Shown here in pieces: positions 1 to 8,008 of a DNA stretch of 64,000 bases. The notes beneath the pieces were generated by a model that made no database searches, had not been told where the DNA came from, and was given only the letters and a program-made list of their open reading frames with translations. The translations under genes and the position numbers were made by a program. Origin of the DNA: Cerasicoccus frondis (GTDB lineage: Bacteria > Verrucomicrobiota > Verrucomicrobiia > Opitutales > Cerasicoccaceae); NCBI GenBank assembly GCA_031296915.1, contig JAVDPC010000009.1, forward strand, positions 147,891-211,890, written 5' to 3'. Each line of letters begins with the position of its first letter. The stretch's first letter is position 1.

Positions 1-1127
1 TCTTCCCCCAGTTGCAAACCAAGCAGAGCCGCGCCGCGGTTACTCGACTTCACGACTATTTCGGTCACCGTCAGGTCTTCCAGTGGGTGGTGGTCGGATG
101 GCAGGCTAACCTTACGCCCCTTGTATTCCGCAGTCGGCTTACCGCAATCGAATACGGTGTCAGAGGTGACCAAATCTTCGTTAAGCGCAGCGGCGGCAGG
201 CACGATTTTAAAGGTCGAACCTGGCTCATAAATATCCGTCACCGCACGGTTGCGGAGGTTCTCAATTGGAAAACGCCAGAACTCATTGGGATCAAAAGTT
301 GGGTAGTTCGCCATGGCAAGGATCTGCCCAGTGGCAACCTCACTCACAATGACTGCGACTCCCTTTGGGTTGCACTCTTCGACCAGCTTGGCAACCTCCT
401 GCTCGACCTTGTGCTGAATATTCAAGTCGATCGTCAGCTCGACGTTTAAGCCGTCGCGCGGAGCGACTTCGCGTGAGCTGAATTGAACCAACTCATGGCG
501 ACGACCATCCTTCTCGGACTTGCGCCAGCCGTCTTGGCCGGCGAGATAAAAATCACAAAAACGCTCCACGCCCGAAACCGGCGTTTCCTCTTTGTTTACG
601 AATCCCAGAACATGCGAGGCCAATCCCTGCGCCGGGTAAACACGCTGGTATTTGCGGTTGCCATAAACAGAGCGGATGCCCAGTGCTTTCACCGCTTCAT
701 AGGTCGGCTCGTCAACGGAATCCACGAGTTCATTCCAACGCACATTACGGATTTCCGGCCCCTGCGCCGTATCGACTGTACGCAGCTTTTGGTCAAACTT
801 GTCCCAGACAAATTCTGGATCGAGTCCAAGTAAGGCGGCGACTTCCGGCGCGCGGGCGTATTCTTCGGCTGTGATCGCCTGCGGGTCGACGCCAATTTCA
901 TACACAGCCTGCGTGGAGGCCATCAGGTTGCCACGGCGGTCAACGATATTGCCACGGCGGGCCTTGATCTCCTGGAAACGCTCTCGGTTCTGCTCAACAA
1001 TGCGCGCAAGCTTCTCGCCCTCGACGAGATGCAGGTGAATCAATCGTCCCGTTAGGACAATGAAGCACGTGAATATGACGACGGTTAAAAAAGTAAATCG
1101 AATTCCTGATACGTAAGCGCGGTTCAT
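1..1127 (-). CDS. ftsI: Penicillin-binding protein, FtsI/PBP3-type septal transpeptidase (partial)
   Basis: Class B penicillin-binding protein that cross-links septal peptidoglycan during division. The N-terminus is in the window; the C-terminus, including the KTG motif, lies beyond the left edge. The translation starts at the ATG at 1127 with a short cytoplasmic tail, one membrane segment at about residues 9-28, and then a dimerisation-type region with the RRGNIVDRRG stretch. The transpeptidase domain shows the active-site motif EPGSTFK (Ser near residue 303) and the second motif KSSN (near residue 361). Its place at the end of the mraZ-rsmH-ftsL order is the standard dcw arrangement, which separates it from mrdA (PBP2) at 48.8 kb. 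No in-frame stop occurs before the window edge. Confidence 0.95.
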   Translation of the reverse strand, partial: MNRAYVSGIRFTFLTVVIFTCFIVLTGRLIHLHLVEGEKLARIVEQNRERFQEIKARRGNIVDRRGNLMASTQAVYEIGVDPQAITAEEYARAPEVAALLGLDPEFVWDKFDQKLRTVDTAQGPEIRNVRWNELVDSVDEPTYEAVKALGIRSVYGNRKYQRVYPAQGLASHVLGFVNKEETPVSGVERFCDFYLAGQDGWRKSEKDGRRHELVQFSSREVAPRDGLNVELTIDLNIQHKVEQEVAKLVEECNPKGVAVIVSEVATGQILAMANYPTFDPNEFWRFPIENLRNRAVTDIYEPGSTFKIVPAAAALNEDLVTSDTVFDCGKPTAEYKGRKVSLPSDHHPLEDLTVTEIVVKSSNRGAALLGLQLGE

Positions 1128-1164
1128 TGAGTTAGAGGCCGGGCTGGGGCCTCATTGAGAAAGT

Positions 1165-1620
1165 TTATGGTAAGGCGAAAGAAATGGATAATGGTTGCTC
1201 AGGCTGAGCTGCGGCTGGGACAACAGGCTCCTCTGCCGCCAGAATGGGCGCCTGGATCAACGGCGCGGCAGGCGCTTCCACCGGCAAAGCCGGGTCGATA
1301 TAATCCGCAGGTTGCAGCGGCTTGGCGCGCGGCATCCACACGATCTGCGAAGCCTGCGTCGGACGCAGCCCCGCCGGCGCGCCAGCAGTTAACTCCTGCG
1401 GGCTGTGAGCTTTGGCGATACGTGCTTCGAGTGCAGCGTATTGGCGCTCGGCCTGGGTGATTTCAGCATGAATTGCCTGAGTTTGCTGAGCAGTTCTCGC
1501 CACGCTCTTGCGCAAATAGACCACACCGAAAGCGCCGCCAGCGACAACGAGCAGCGTCAGCGCGCCCATTGCGAAAGCGGAGAATCGGTAGATTTTGATG
1601 TTTTGCGTATATGGAGTCAT
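1165..1620 (-). CDS. ftsL: FtsL-like division protein
   Basis: Small bitopic protein of 151 residues between rsmH and ftsI, the usual position of ftsL. It has a short cytoplasmic N-terminus, one membrane helix at about residues 15-36, and a Gln/Glu/Ala-rich helical stretch at about 40-75 that could form the coiled coil used with FtsB. The C-terminal half is rich in Pro and Ala and looks disordered, which makes the protein longer than typical FtsL (about 100-120 residues). FtsL sequences diverge strongly, so the assignment rests on topology and position. The gene ends 37 bp before ftsI. Confidence 0.7.
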   Translation of the reverse strand: MTPYTQNIKIYRFSAFAMGALTLLVVAGGAFGVVYLRKSVARTAQQTQAIHAEITQAERQYAALEARIAKAHSPQELTAGAPAGLRPTQASQIVWMPRAKPLQPADYIDPALPVEAPAAPLIQAPILAAEEPVVPAAAQPEQPLSISFALP

Positions 1621-1638
1621 GGCAAAAAGTTTTTAAGG

Positions 1639-1782
1639 TTAACGGCGGTTCCGGCCTTGGCCGGACAAAGCGCTTTGCAAACGACGCAAGGCCGACCGGC
1701 GAAACCGGCTGATCGTGCGTTGTGTTTGTGAGCGGCGCTTGAGCATATCCCAAATGTGGTCGGAATGTATGGCGGTCTTCAT
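1639..1782 (-). CDS. Small basic ORF in the dcw cluster (47 aa)
   Basis: ATG at 1782, 7 bp after the rsmH stop, with a good ribosome-binding stretch (GAGGA) about 5 nt upstream. The product of 47 residues is strongly basic, with Arg-rich blocks (MLKRRSQTQRTISRFRRSAL), and has no membrane segment. It fills the gap between rsmH and the ftsL-like gene in the same direction. I know of no family for it. The spacing and ribosome-binding site make it likely to be translated, but a leader or spurious ORF is possible. Confidence 0.45.
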   Translation of the reverse strand: MKTAIHSDHIWDMLKRRSQTQRTISRFRRSALRRLQSALSGQGRNRR

Positions 1783-1789
1783 TCAGTCC

Positions 1790-2761
1790 TCAGAGTAGAG
1801 GTGAAGTCAGCTTGCGAACGGCCCGTAATTTAGCCGAACGGCTGCGTGGGTTGGCGGCGATCTCCGCCTCATCGGCGGTAATCGGTTTGCGGGTGAGTCG
1901 TTCCGCGAGCTGCGTGCGCTCATCTTGCGCGCGCGAATCGCGGCCGTGCTCGGGACGTCCGGTGACGCGATTAAAGAATCGCTTCACTAGGCGGTCTTCC
2001 AAGGAGTGGAAAGAGATAACAGCCAATACGCCTCCGGGGGCGAGGGCCTCGAAAGCCTTGGGCAAAACCTCGTCGATAGCGCCCAGCTCGTCATTAACGG
2101 CGATGCGGATGCCTTGGAACGACTTCGTCGCGGGGTGGATGCGCTCGCCGCGACGTTGCGAAACGTTGGCGGCAATGAGGTCAGCGAGTTGGGCAGTCGA
2201 TTGCAGCTTACCGGTTCCCCGGGCCGCCAGGATGGCGTCGACCACGCGTCTCCACTGTTTTTCCTCCCCTTGGTCACGGATGGCGCGGACGACATCCTCC
2301 CGACTAGCGGTTTCGAGAAACTCGGCTGCAGACACGCCCTGACGCGGGTTCAAGCGCATGTCTGCGGGCGCGTCCTCTCGAAATGAGAAGCCCCGTTCGG
2401 CCTGGTCCAACTGAAAAGAGGAAACACCGAGGTCCAAGAGGACCCCGGTGAAACCTGTTTGCGTCAGTTTGTCCAGTTTGCGGAAATTAAGATCAAAGAA
2501 CGAAAATCTTTCGGGATAACGCTCCCGTAGGGCGGCGGCCCGCTCAGCAGCGGCAGGGTCGCAATCGAGCCCGGTTACGTGGACTCCTTCGTTGGCTTCG
2601 AGCAGGGCGGTCGTGTGGCCACCGCCGCCGAATGTGCCGTCGAGATACCTTCCGGGCTGGATGGGCGAGAAGCATTCGAGCACCTCGCGGAGCAGCACTG
2701 GCAGGTGTCCCATAGTCCGAGTCAGAGTTTCGGTTGGGCCATTAACGAAGGTGGAGCACAT
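1790..2761 (-). CDS. rsmH: 16S rRNA (cytosine1402-N4)-methyltransferase RsmH (MraW)
   Basis: SAM-dependent methyltransferase that N4-methylates C1402 in the decoding centre of 16S rRNA. The protein has the family's N-terminal GHLPVLLREVLE block, the SAM-binding DGTFGGGGHT loop at about residues 41-50, GVLLDLGVSSFQLD, and FHSLEDRLVKRFF near the C-terminus. I chose the ATG at 2761 because GGAGGG lies 9 nt upstream; the ATG at 2713, just before GHLPVLL, has no such site, and the open frame further upstream (to 2872) is not needed. The length from 2761 is 323 residues, normal for the family. The start overlaps the small ORF upstream by about 20 bp, suggesting translational coupling. Confidence 0.96.
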   Translation of the reverse strand: MCSTFVNGPTETLTRTMGHLPVLLREVLECFSPIQPGRYLDGTFGGGGHTTALLEANEGVHVTGLDCDPAAAERAAALRERYPERFSFFDLNFRKLDKLTQTGFTGVLLDLGVSSFQLDQAERGFSFREDAPADMRLNPRQGVSAAEFLETASREDVVRAIRDQGEEKQWRRVVDAILAARGTGKLQSTAQLADLIAANVSQRRGERIHPATKSFQGIRIAVNDELGAIDEVLPKAFEALAPGGVLAVISFHSLEDRLVKRFFNRVTGRPEHGRDSRAQDERTQLAERLTRKPITADEAEIAANPRSRSAKLRAVRKLTSPLL

Positions 2762-2945
2762 GGGCGAGGACCCTCCAGCCGCGCGCGGAAACCTTGATAG
2801 AAGGTTCTTCGCGGGTCGCCCCTTGCAAGAAGGGCAGGTCCTGGCGGCCAATCGGGCGACGCACCTGGTCAAATTCCCAGTCTGTCGGTCCCGTACGTTG
2901 GCGGCCCAGAATGCCGGCGTGATAGAGTTGTTTGCTGATTTTCAT
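2742..2945 (-). CDS. Small ORF between mraZ and rsmH (67 aa)
   Basis: An ATG-started frame of 67 residues that occupies the 222-bp gap between mraZ and rsmH and overlaps the rsmH start by 20 bp. The product starts MKISKQLYHAGILGRQRTGP, is basic, and has no membrane segment or known motif. A gap of this size is unusual inside a dcw operon, and the overlap supports a coupled gene. The ribosome-binding site is weak and I recognise no homolog, so it may be non-coding leader. Confidence 0.4.
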   Translation of the reverse strand: MKISKQLYHAGILGRQRTGPTDWEFDQVRRPIGRQDLPFLQGATREEPSIKVSARGWRVLAHVLHLR

Positions 2946-2983
2946 GGTGAGATGTTCGGTGGTAAATTTTCATGCGAGGTCGT

Positions 2984-3439
2984 TTAGAAGCCCAGGTCGG
3001 CGAGGATGTCGCTGAGGTCGCCGTCTTCCTCGTCGTCGGCCAGGTAAGCTTCGTAGCGCTCTGGATTCCAGAGTTGGAAGAAATTAACGGTGCCCGCCAA
3101 GACGACCTCCTTAGAGATGCCAGCGTGCTGAAACAAACGGTCGTTGACCGTGATGCGACCGTTCTTGTCGAAGGAAAAACTGTCAGCCGACGCCAGCAGC
3201 TTGGTGATGGCCTTGCGGCCCTTCTTGTCGCCAATGCTGATCTTCGAGATTTTCTCTTTCAGCTCGGCCACCATCTCGGGCGGATAGACCGTCACGCAAC
3301 CCGCAGGATCGGGGAACGCCAAGTAAGTCTGCTGATCATCGCCTTCGCTACGCCACTTGGACGGGACCGTGAGCCTCCGCTTGGCGTCCAGATTATGTCT
3401 GAACTCCCCTGCGTAAAAGCCCTGGTTGAAGTCGATCAT
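2984..3439 (-). CDS. mraZ: Transcriptional regulator MraZ
   Basis: First gene of the dcw operon; a DNA-binding repressor of its own operon. The protein of 151 residues contains two AbrB-like swapped-hairpin repeats: FRHNLDAKRRLTVPSKWR near residues 12-29 and FDKNGRITVNDRLF near 94. The frame stays open upstream to 3508, but that extension would translate the operator repeats themselves. The ATG at 3439 gives the normal MraZ length and start (MIDFNQGFYAGEF). An aspartate/glutamate-rich tail (DDEEDGDLSDILADLGF) closes the protein. Confidence 0.95.
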   Translation of the reverse strand: MIDFNQGFYAGEFRHNLDAKRRLTVPSKWRSEGDDQQTYLAFPDPAGCVTVYPPEMVAELKEKISKISIGDKKGRKAITKLLASADSFSFDKNGRITVNDRLFQHAGISKEVVLAGTVNFFQLWNPERYEAYLADDEEDGDLSDILADLGF

Positions 3440-3466
3440 GGAGATAAATGCGCGCGTCTCAGTAGT

Positions 3467-3503
3467 CCCACTGCATCCCACAAAGCCCCACTTTGCCCCC
3501 CAC
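3467..3503 (-). promoter_or_regulatory. MraZ operator: GTGGG direct repeats
   Basis: On the minus strand, three perfect GTGGG boxes lie exactly 10 bp apart (CCCAC on the plus strand at 3467-3471, 3477-3481 and 3487-3491). A fourth GTGGG is at 3499-3503, and a one-mismatch box is in the 10-bp register. MraZ proteins are known to bind TGGG direct repeats with this 10-bp phasing. The array sits 28-64 bp upstream of the mraZ ATG, and a TTGACG stretch just outside it could be the -35 box. This predicts autoregulation of the cluster. Confidence 0.85.
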
Positions 3504-3626
3504 GTCAAACTTTTTCTTCCATAAACACGTCATACGTAACGATTTTGGTGAATTTGGAGGCTGAAATTTGTGAATAACTTGGTAATTTTGGTGAATAACT
3601 CTGCCAAAAGGCCAATTCACCCGAAA

Positions 3627-4400
3627 ATGACGTCCCACTCCGCCCCCCCACCGCGCTCCACGCGCGCCGACGAACTCCTCGTAGCCCAAGGGGTGGTGGA
3701 ATCGCGGGCCATCGCTCAGCGAATCATCAAATCCGGTCAGGCATTTCGCGCCGACGGGTCCATCATTCCCAAACCGAGCGCCAAGATTCCGGCCAACGAG
3801 CCGTTGTCCATCGCCGCTCCCCCCCGCTACGTCTCCCAGGGCGGCGAAAAGTTGGAGTCGTGGTTCGCCCAGTACCCTATCGATGTTGCCGGGCTCGACG
3901 CGCTCGACGTCGGCGCCTCCACTGGCGGCTTCACCGACTGCCTCCTTCAGCGCGGCGTCGCCAGCGTGACCTGCGTGGATGTCGGCCATGGCCAGCTCCA
4001 CCCCCGCCTCCTCGACGACGCGCGCGTAACTAATATAGAGGGCGTCAATGCGAAGGCGCTCGACGAGACCGATCTCCCCCACCCGACTTACCCGCTGATC
4101 GTCGCCGACCTCTCCTTTATCTCTTTAAAGAAAGTCATCGCGCAGATCTGGTCACGGCTCGCCCCTGGCGGCGCCGCAATCCTCCTCGTCAAACCACAGT
4201 TCGAGGCGCCCAAGGAGGTCATCGCCAAAACCAAAGGCATTCTCCGCGACGATCAACTCCGCGCCGAGACCTTGACCAGCGTCACCGAAACCGCCACCGC
4301 CCTGCCCGGCTGCACCGTCCTTGGCCATATCGAGTGTCCCGTTGCTGGCGGTGACGGCAACCGCGAATACCTTCTCGGCCTGAAGCGTTGCACGAATTGA
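3627..4400 (+). CDS. TlyA-family rRNA 2'-O-methyltransferase (S4 + FtsJ-like)
   Basis: Predicted rRNA cytidine-2'-O-methyltransferase of the TlyA/hemolysin A family. An N-terminal S4 RNA-binding domain (RADELLVAQGVVESRAIAQRII, here residues about 12-33) is followed by YVSQGGEKL and a Rossmann methyltransferase domain with the SAM motif DVGASTGGFTDCLL. VADLSFISL and LLVKPQFEAP are the other hallmark blocks. The ATG at 3627 was chosen because the S4 domain starts directly after it; the open frame extends further upstream to 3570. It is divergent from mraZ, so the 190-bp space between holds both promoters. The length of 257 residues is normal. Confidence 0.9.
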   Translation: MTSHSAPPPRSTRADELLVAQGVVESRAIAQRIIKSGQAFRADGSIIPKPSAKIPANEPLSIAAPPRYVSQGGEKLESWFAQYPIDVAGLDALDVGASTGGFTDCLLQRGVASVTCVDVGHGQLHPRLLDDARVTNIEGVNAKALDETDLPHPTYPLIVADLSFISLKKVIAQIWSRLAPGGAAILLVKPQFEAPKEVIAKTKGILRDDQLRAETLTSVTETATALPGCTVLGHIECPVAGGDGNREYLLGLKRCTN

Positions 4401-4423
4401 CTGAGCGAGATACTCCAATCCGA

Positions 4424-4460
4424 CAAAAGAAAACGCCTGTTCAGTTTAACCGAACAGGCG
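4424..4460 (-). terminator. Rho-independent terminator of the PEP-CTERM gene
   Basis: Perfect 9-bp inverted repeat CGCCTGTTC / GAACAGGCG (4434-4442 and 4452-4460, 9-nt loop). The plus-strand A-rich run at 4424-4433 becomes a T-run after the hairpin on the minus strand, so it terminates the gene ending at 4487. The stem could also slow transcription arriving from the plus-strand methyltransferase gene. Confidence 0.8.
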
Positions 4461-4486
4461 CTTGTCCCATATAAAAGCGTTCCGAA

Positions 4487-5098
4487 CTACACAGCCAACA
4501 CCCTGCGCTTGCGACGCATCCAAACAAACGCGCCTAGCCCCACAACACCCAAGCCTGAAATATAAGCGCTAGGCTCGGGAATGGCTGAAATTGCATTTAG
4601 CTGAACAGAATCGCCCGCACCAGTCCAACTCCACGAATAAATTCCCGGAGTCACCCCCATGCCGGCCAGCGTTTGTCCAGTGAATGTGCCACCACCAGTA
4701 ATGGGCGTGCCAGCAACATATCCACTTGGCAGAATCAGAGCACCTACACCCAAGCCCAACGTTAAATCAAGCCCAACTATCGCCGATCCCCCATCATTGA
4801 TACTGGTATTGAGCAATGTTCCCGTGCCGAAACTGACATCGCCAGTAATACTACCCACTGTGGGAAGAAACAATTCACCTGTTAGATTCGTTCCAGTCTG
4901 AATAATAACGGTGCTTGGATTAACCAACCCCAAAATAGGAGCCGAAACCCCGGCCGAAGTCAGCCCAGACAAACTAGTCAGCGAGCCAGAGACTGTTAAT
5001 TCGACGTCGGCGCCATTTTCCTGCAAAGTAAAAAGCAATAAGCCATGAGAAGAAAGAGTGGATCCGAACAGACATAGAATAGGCAGCAGTATTTTCAT
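4487..5098 (-). CDS. PEP-CTERM sorting domain protein
   Basis: Secreted protein of 203 residues with a signal peptide starting MKILLPILCLFGSTLSSHG and a C-terminal sorting tail: IPEPSAY, a hydrophobic segment (GLGVVGLGAFVW) and a basic end (MRRKRR). Such tails are recognised and cleaved by an exosortase (EpsH type). The middle is rich in Gly, Thr, Ser and hydrophobic residues, predicting beta structure, with no recognised domain. The start at 5098 was chosen for the signal peptide; the frame is open further upstream. No exosortase gene is in this window. Confidence 0.85.
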   Translation of the reverse strand: MKILLPILCLFGSTLSSHGLLLFTLQENGADVELTVSGSLTSLSGLTSAGVSAPILGLVNPSTVIIQTGTNLTGELFLPTVGSITGDVSFGTGTLLNTSINDGGSAIVGLDLTLGLGVGALILPSGYVAGTPITGGGTFTGQTLAGMGVTPGIYSWSWTGAGDSVQLNAISAIPEPSAYISGLGVVGLGAFVWMRRKRRVLAV

Positions 5099-5233
5099 GC
5101 TACAATCAATACCATATAACCAAAAACAGCCAACACCAGGCATCACCATTTTCCGAGGGCGCACTTAAGTCACGGTACAATAAATGCGACGCCCCATAGA
5201 GCGCCGCATCAAAAATGTAGCTCTGAATACAGT

Positions 5234-6046
5234 CTACTCGATAGTGCCAAAGTCCATAATCGCTGGCTCTTCCTCTTTGTGAGCCGGTTCTTCCGCCTCT
5301 TCCTTCACTTCTTCTACCTTCTGCTGGACTTTTTCAGCGGTGGCGTCAGGAGTCGGAGGCTCGTCTATTTTAACGTCGACCGTCTCTGCATCACCCTCCT
5401 TCACGGGATCACCAACAGGCACCGTCACAATCTCAGGCGGTGGGCTCTCAGACTGAGCATCCTTGATCACCTGTTCAACCATGGCCGCGCCCTTCGGATC
5501 TTCGTAGGTCACCACGCCATCCTTGTCCTTGGTCCACTTAATATCTTTGCTGTCGGTAATCAATTCCTCGCCAGACGCAATCGTTGGAGTTGAGGCAGCA
5601 GCCGCAGTTGATGAATCCTTGGACTTGATGCTGCGCGAAAGCAATCCATAGTCGATTGAGCTCGATGCAGCCGGTTTCGCCGGAGCAGGCGCTGGCGACT
5701 CCAGGTCCTCCTTCAGCATCTGGTTGTCAGCGGCAAGCGTTTCCTCGTCCATGATTTTTTCGAGTTGCGCCTCCTCGACATGGCTAACCGTGTGAGAATC
5801 TTGGGCCGCGCGCAGCGCTTCACGGCGCTCATCCATCGTTGCCCGGTATTGGCGACGCTCAATGTCCTCCACTAACACCCGCTTCTTCTGGCGATATTCA
5901 GACCAGGAAAGCTCGCCGTTAAAGTATTGCTCCTTGAGTGGCTTCAGTTCGTGTTCTTTCTCGGCCCAGTTAGAAACACCTTTGCAACCAGCAAAGAGCA
6001 GTGAGCCAGCCAAGATGCCCAGAGTAATCCCGTTGAATGAATTCAT
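5234..6046 (-). CDS. Predicted lipoprotein, helical and acidic
   Basis: Protein of 270 residues with a lipoprotein signal (GSLLFAGC, acylated Cys at residue 21). The mature part begins with a helical, charged region (about residues 28-110, repeated Glu/Lys/Arg, likely coiled coil), then a Pro/Ala/Ser linker. The acidic C-terminus is rich in Glu, Val and Lys. No enzymatic motif is visible. It probably sits on the outer or inner membrane facing the periplasm. It is a single gene, since neighbours on both sides are separated by more than 130 bp. Confidence 0.75.
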   Translation of the reverse strand: MNSFNGITLGILAGSLLFAGCKGVSNWAEKEHELKPLKEQYFNGELSWSEYRQKKRVLVEDIERRQYRATMDERREALRAAQDSHTVSHVEEAQLEKIMDEETLAADNQMLKEDLESPAPAPAKPAASSSIDYGLLSRSIKSKDSSTAAAASTPTIASGEELITDSKDIKWTKDKDGVVTYEDPKGAAMVEQVIKDAQSESPPPEIVTVPVGDPVKEGDAETVDVKIDEPPTPDATAEKVQQKVEEVKEEAEEPAHKEEEPAIMDFGTIE

Positions 6047-6270
6047 GACAGCAGATTGATTTTAGGTTGAAATTACCCGGGTCAGTGGTCACCCGCGCAA
6101 CCAGAGCAGTTCGATGATAAGTGTTTAGGTCTTAATAAGATAAACGCAAGCACGGTGTCGCCCGCTAGGCGCTTTTTACGACCATTTGGCAACATAAACA
6201 TGGTTTTTACAGGGCCAATCACTCAGCCTGCCATCATTGAATCGCCCACCAAGTCGCCAATCGGGGACAC
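6047..6270. other. Intergenic region upstream of the lipoprotein gene
   Basis: About 220 bp with no convincing ORF. It must contain the promoter for the minus-strand lipoprotein gene. I see no strong -35/-10 pair and no larger inverted repeat. Confidence 0.4.
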
Positions 6271-6302
6271 AAAAAAACCGGCGGGAACGAATCCTCGCCG
6301 GC
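6271..6302 (-). terminator. Rho-independent terminator after rpsU
   Basis: Inverted repeat with GC-rich arms (CCGGCG at 6278-6283, CGCCGG at 6296-6301) and, on the minus strand, a following run of seven T. It lies 23 bp downstream of the rpsU stop codon. Confidence 0.85.
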
Positions 6303-6324
6303 TAAATGGATAGCTGCCGCTCAA

Positions 6325-6525
6325 TTACTGGTTTTCGTAGCGCTGGCGCAGCATGTTGGTGAAGGCGGCCACCTTTTTCTTACGGCGACGGACTTCACAA
6401 GGCTTCTCGAAGTAGCGCTTGGCGCGAACGTCACGGATGACGCCTTCACGGTCGAGCTTCTTCTTCAAGCGGCGGAGCGCCTTTTCCATGGGCTCGCCTT
6501 TGCGGACTTTAACATCAACTGGCAT
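6325..6525 (-). CDS. rpsU: 30S ribosomal protein S21
   Basis: Small basic ribosomal protein of 66 residues (MPVDVKVRKGEPMEKALRRL at the start) matching S21 throughout, with the typical RYFEKPCEVRRRKKK block. S21 binds the 30S platform near the 16S 3' end and helps initiation. The ATG at 6525 gives the standard length; the open frame upstream is not part of the protein. It is a single-gene unit with its own terminator. Confidence 0.97.
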   Translation of the reverse strand: MPVDVKVRKGEPMEKALRRLKKKLDREGVIRDVRAKRYFEKPCEVRRRKKKVAAFTNMLRQRYENQ

Positions 6526-6745
6526 AAGTGTTCTTAAATTGGATTTCGGGAAAAAGCAGAGGATAAAGGGACATATAGGCCCTTTCGTCAAGCGAAATTC
6601 GCACTTTGGCGGCATTTAATGGTCACGGCGCGAATCCAACTGCTTATCCTGATCGATCAAGCATTGTCCTAAAGCAACGTCAACGCTAACTTCGTCGAGG
6701 TGAAGAAACGAATTTTAGACACCCTCTCGGCAAGATATCCCCGTG

Positions 6746-6821
6746 TGTTGGACCAACATAGCCTAATGTGTTGAGGCATCACATTACCATCGTTTTCGCA
6801 AAACGATTACGATGCCTTTTT
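6746..6821 (+). ncRNA. Candidate structured RNA or attenuator ending in a terminator
   Basis: In the 325-bp gap between rpsU and the GYF-domain gene the plus strand carries stacked inverted repeats. TGTTGG-A-CCAACA is at 6746-6758 and TAATGTG/CACATTA at 6764-6770/6780-6786. A two-part stem AGGCATC/GATGCCT (6774-6780/6811-6817) encloses ATCGTTTT/AAAACGAT and is followed by a run of T. The second and third stems share sequence, so they cannot form fully together. The form is that of a small RNA terminator or a leader attenuator; there is no homology evidence. Confidence 0.4.
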
Positions 6822-6940
6822 GTCACACTCGGAGCAGTCGGCGCTGAATATCGCGGCGTAAAGTCCTCTAAGATTTTATCCTACATTCGGTTTCAAAACC
6901 AGCTTTACAACTCACTCAACCATAGAACATATTCCTCCTA

Positions 6941-7951
6941 ATGGAGTGGTTTTATCTGATTGAGCAAAATCAATATGGTCCGTTTACCGAAGACGACCTA
7001 CACAGCTTGGCGCGCCAAGGCGTCATAACCCATGATCAATTGGTCTGGCGCAACGGCTTGGCCGGATGGATTTCCTACGGCGAGGCCTTCCAAGACTCCT
7101 CCAAGGCCGCCCCGCCAACAAAGCGAAACCTGCAATCCCAACCCCGCCCGATAGAGGGCGACGGCTCGCTCCGGGATCTATTTGAAAGCTCCAAGGCCGC
7201 CCTCACCGGTGCCTGGAACACAACCGCAACCGCCATTTTCGTATCCCTGCTGGTCTCCAGCCTGATTGGCGGCATACCGCTAGTAGGCGTGTTCATCGCC
7301 CTGGGGCCAATGACCGTGGGGCTGGCTCGCTATGCGCTGCTGCGCGCGCGCGACCAGGATCCTGAGATGGTTGACCTCTTTGTCGGCCTCAAAAACATAT
7401 CCCTGCTGCTGCGCTCCACTGGGCTCAGCCTGATCATTTGCGTACTCTGTTTGCTCATCATTTCGGTTCCGGTAGCCATTTCAGCTGGAGTCGCCCTCGC
7501 CAAAAACGGCGGCATTCCAGCCAATTTTGAAGCCGATGGCCAAGCCTTCATGAGCGCCTTTATGGGCGCTCTGCTCATCACGCTTCCCTTGGCCGCGCTC
7601 CTGAGCTTCTACCTGTGGTCGCGTCTCAGCCTCGGCTTTTTCAAAATGGCGGCCGATGAAGAAACAAGCGCTTTCGCCGCTCTAAAAGCTGGCTGGCGCG
7701 TGAGCAAGGGAAAATCATTCAAACTCATCCTCATCTACCTGCGCATCTGGTGCATTGGCTTTATTGGCATTTTTGCGCTATACACGATCGTCTGGCTTTT
7801 CAGTCTCATAGGCGAGGCGGCAGCGATAATTGCCGTCGTCTTACTCTTCCTAGGCTATTTCTTTGGCGGCTTGGCCTTGCGCGCGTGGCTGCTGGTCACG
7901 CTGGCTTGCTACTTCGACTACTTTAGCGGCGATGAAGCCGATGCCGACTAA
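6941..7951 (+). CDS. GYF_2-domain multi-pass membrane protein
   Basis: Protein of 336 residues. Residues 1-50 form a GYF_2 (DUF4339) domain, recognised by WFYLIEQNQYGPFTEDDLHSL and LVWRNGLAGWISY, thought to bind peptides on the cytoplasmic side. A linker leads into a membrane domain with about six hydrophobic segments in the style of DUF975/DUF4013 proteins (SLIGGIPLVGVFIALGPMTVGL, then AALKAGWRVSKGKSFKLI). This domain combination is common and poorly characterised in several phyla; roles in membrane organisation have been suggested but not shown. It is a single gene followed by trmH. Confidence 0.75.
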   Translation: MEWFYLIEQNQYGPFTEDDLHSLARQGVITHDQLVWRNGLAGWISYGEAFQDSSKAAPPTKRNLQSQPRPIEGDGSLRDLFESSKAALTGAWNTTATAIFVSLLVSSLIGGIPLVGVFIALGPMTVGLARYALLRARDQDPEMVDLFVGLKNISLLLRSTGLSLIICVLCLLIISVPVAISAGVALAKNGGIPANFEADGQAFMSAFMGALLITLPLAALLSFYLWSRLSLGFFKMAADEETSAFAALKAGWRVSKGKSFKLILIYLRIWCIGFIGIFALYTIVWLFSLIGEAAAIIAVVLLFLGYFFGGLALRAWLLVTLACYFDYFSGDEADAD

Positions 7952-8008
7952 CGCCGCGCCGTTTTTAACGTTCGCCATCCACCATTCGGCATTCGCTATA
8001 CTCACGCC

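Noticed and set aside
1463-1753. 96-aa minus-strand frame overlapping the ftsL-like gene
   Set aside because: It overlaps two better-supported genes in other frames and has no sensible composition.
3482-3496. CAAAG...CTTTG dyad within the mraZ operator
   Set aside because: Arms are in reverse order and spaced differently; fully explained by the GTGGG boxes.
5981-6000. CTTTGC-N5-GCAAAG in the lipoprotein gene
   Set aside because: Wrong centre length, and it coincides with the lipobox codons, which constrain the sequence.
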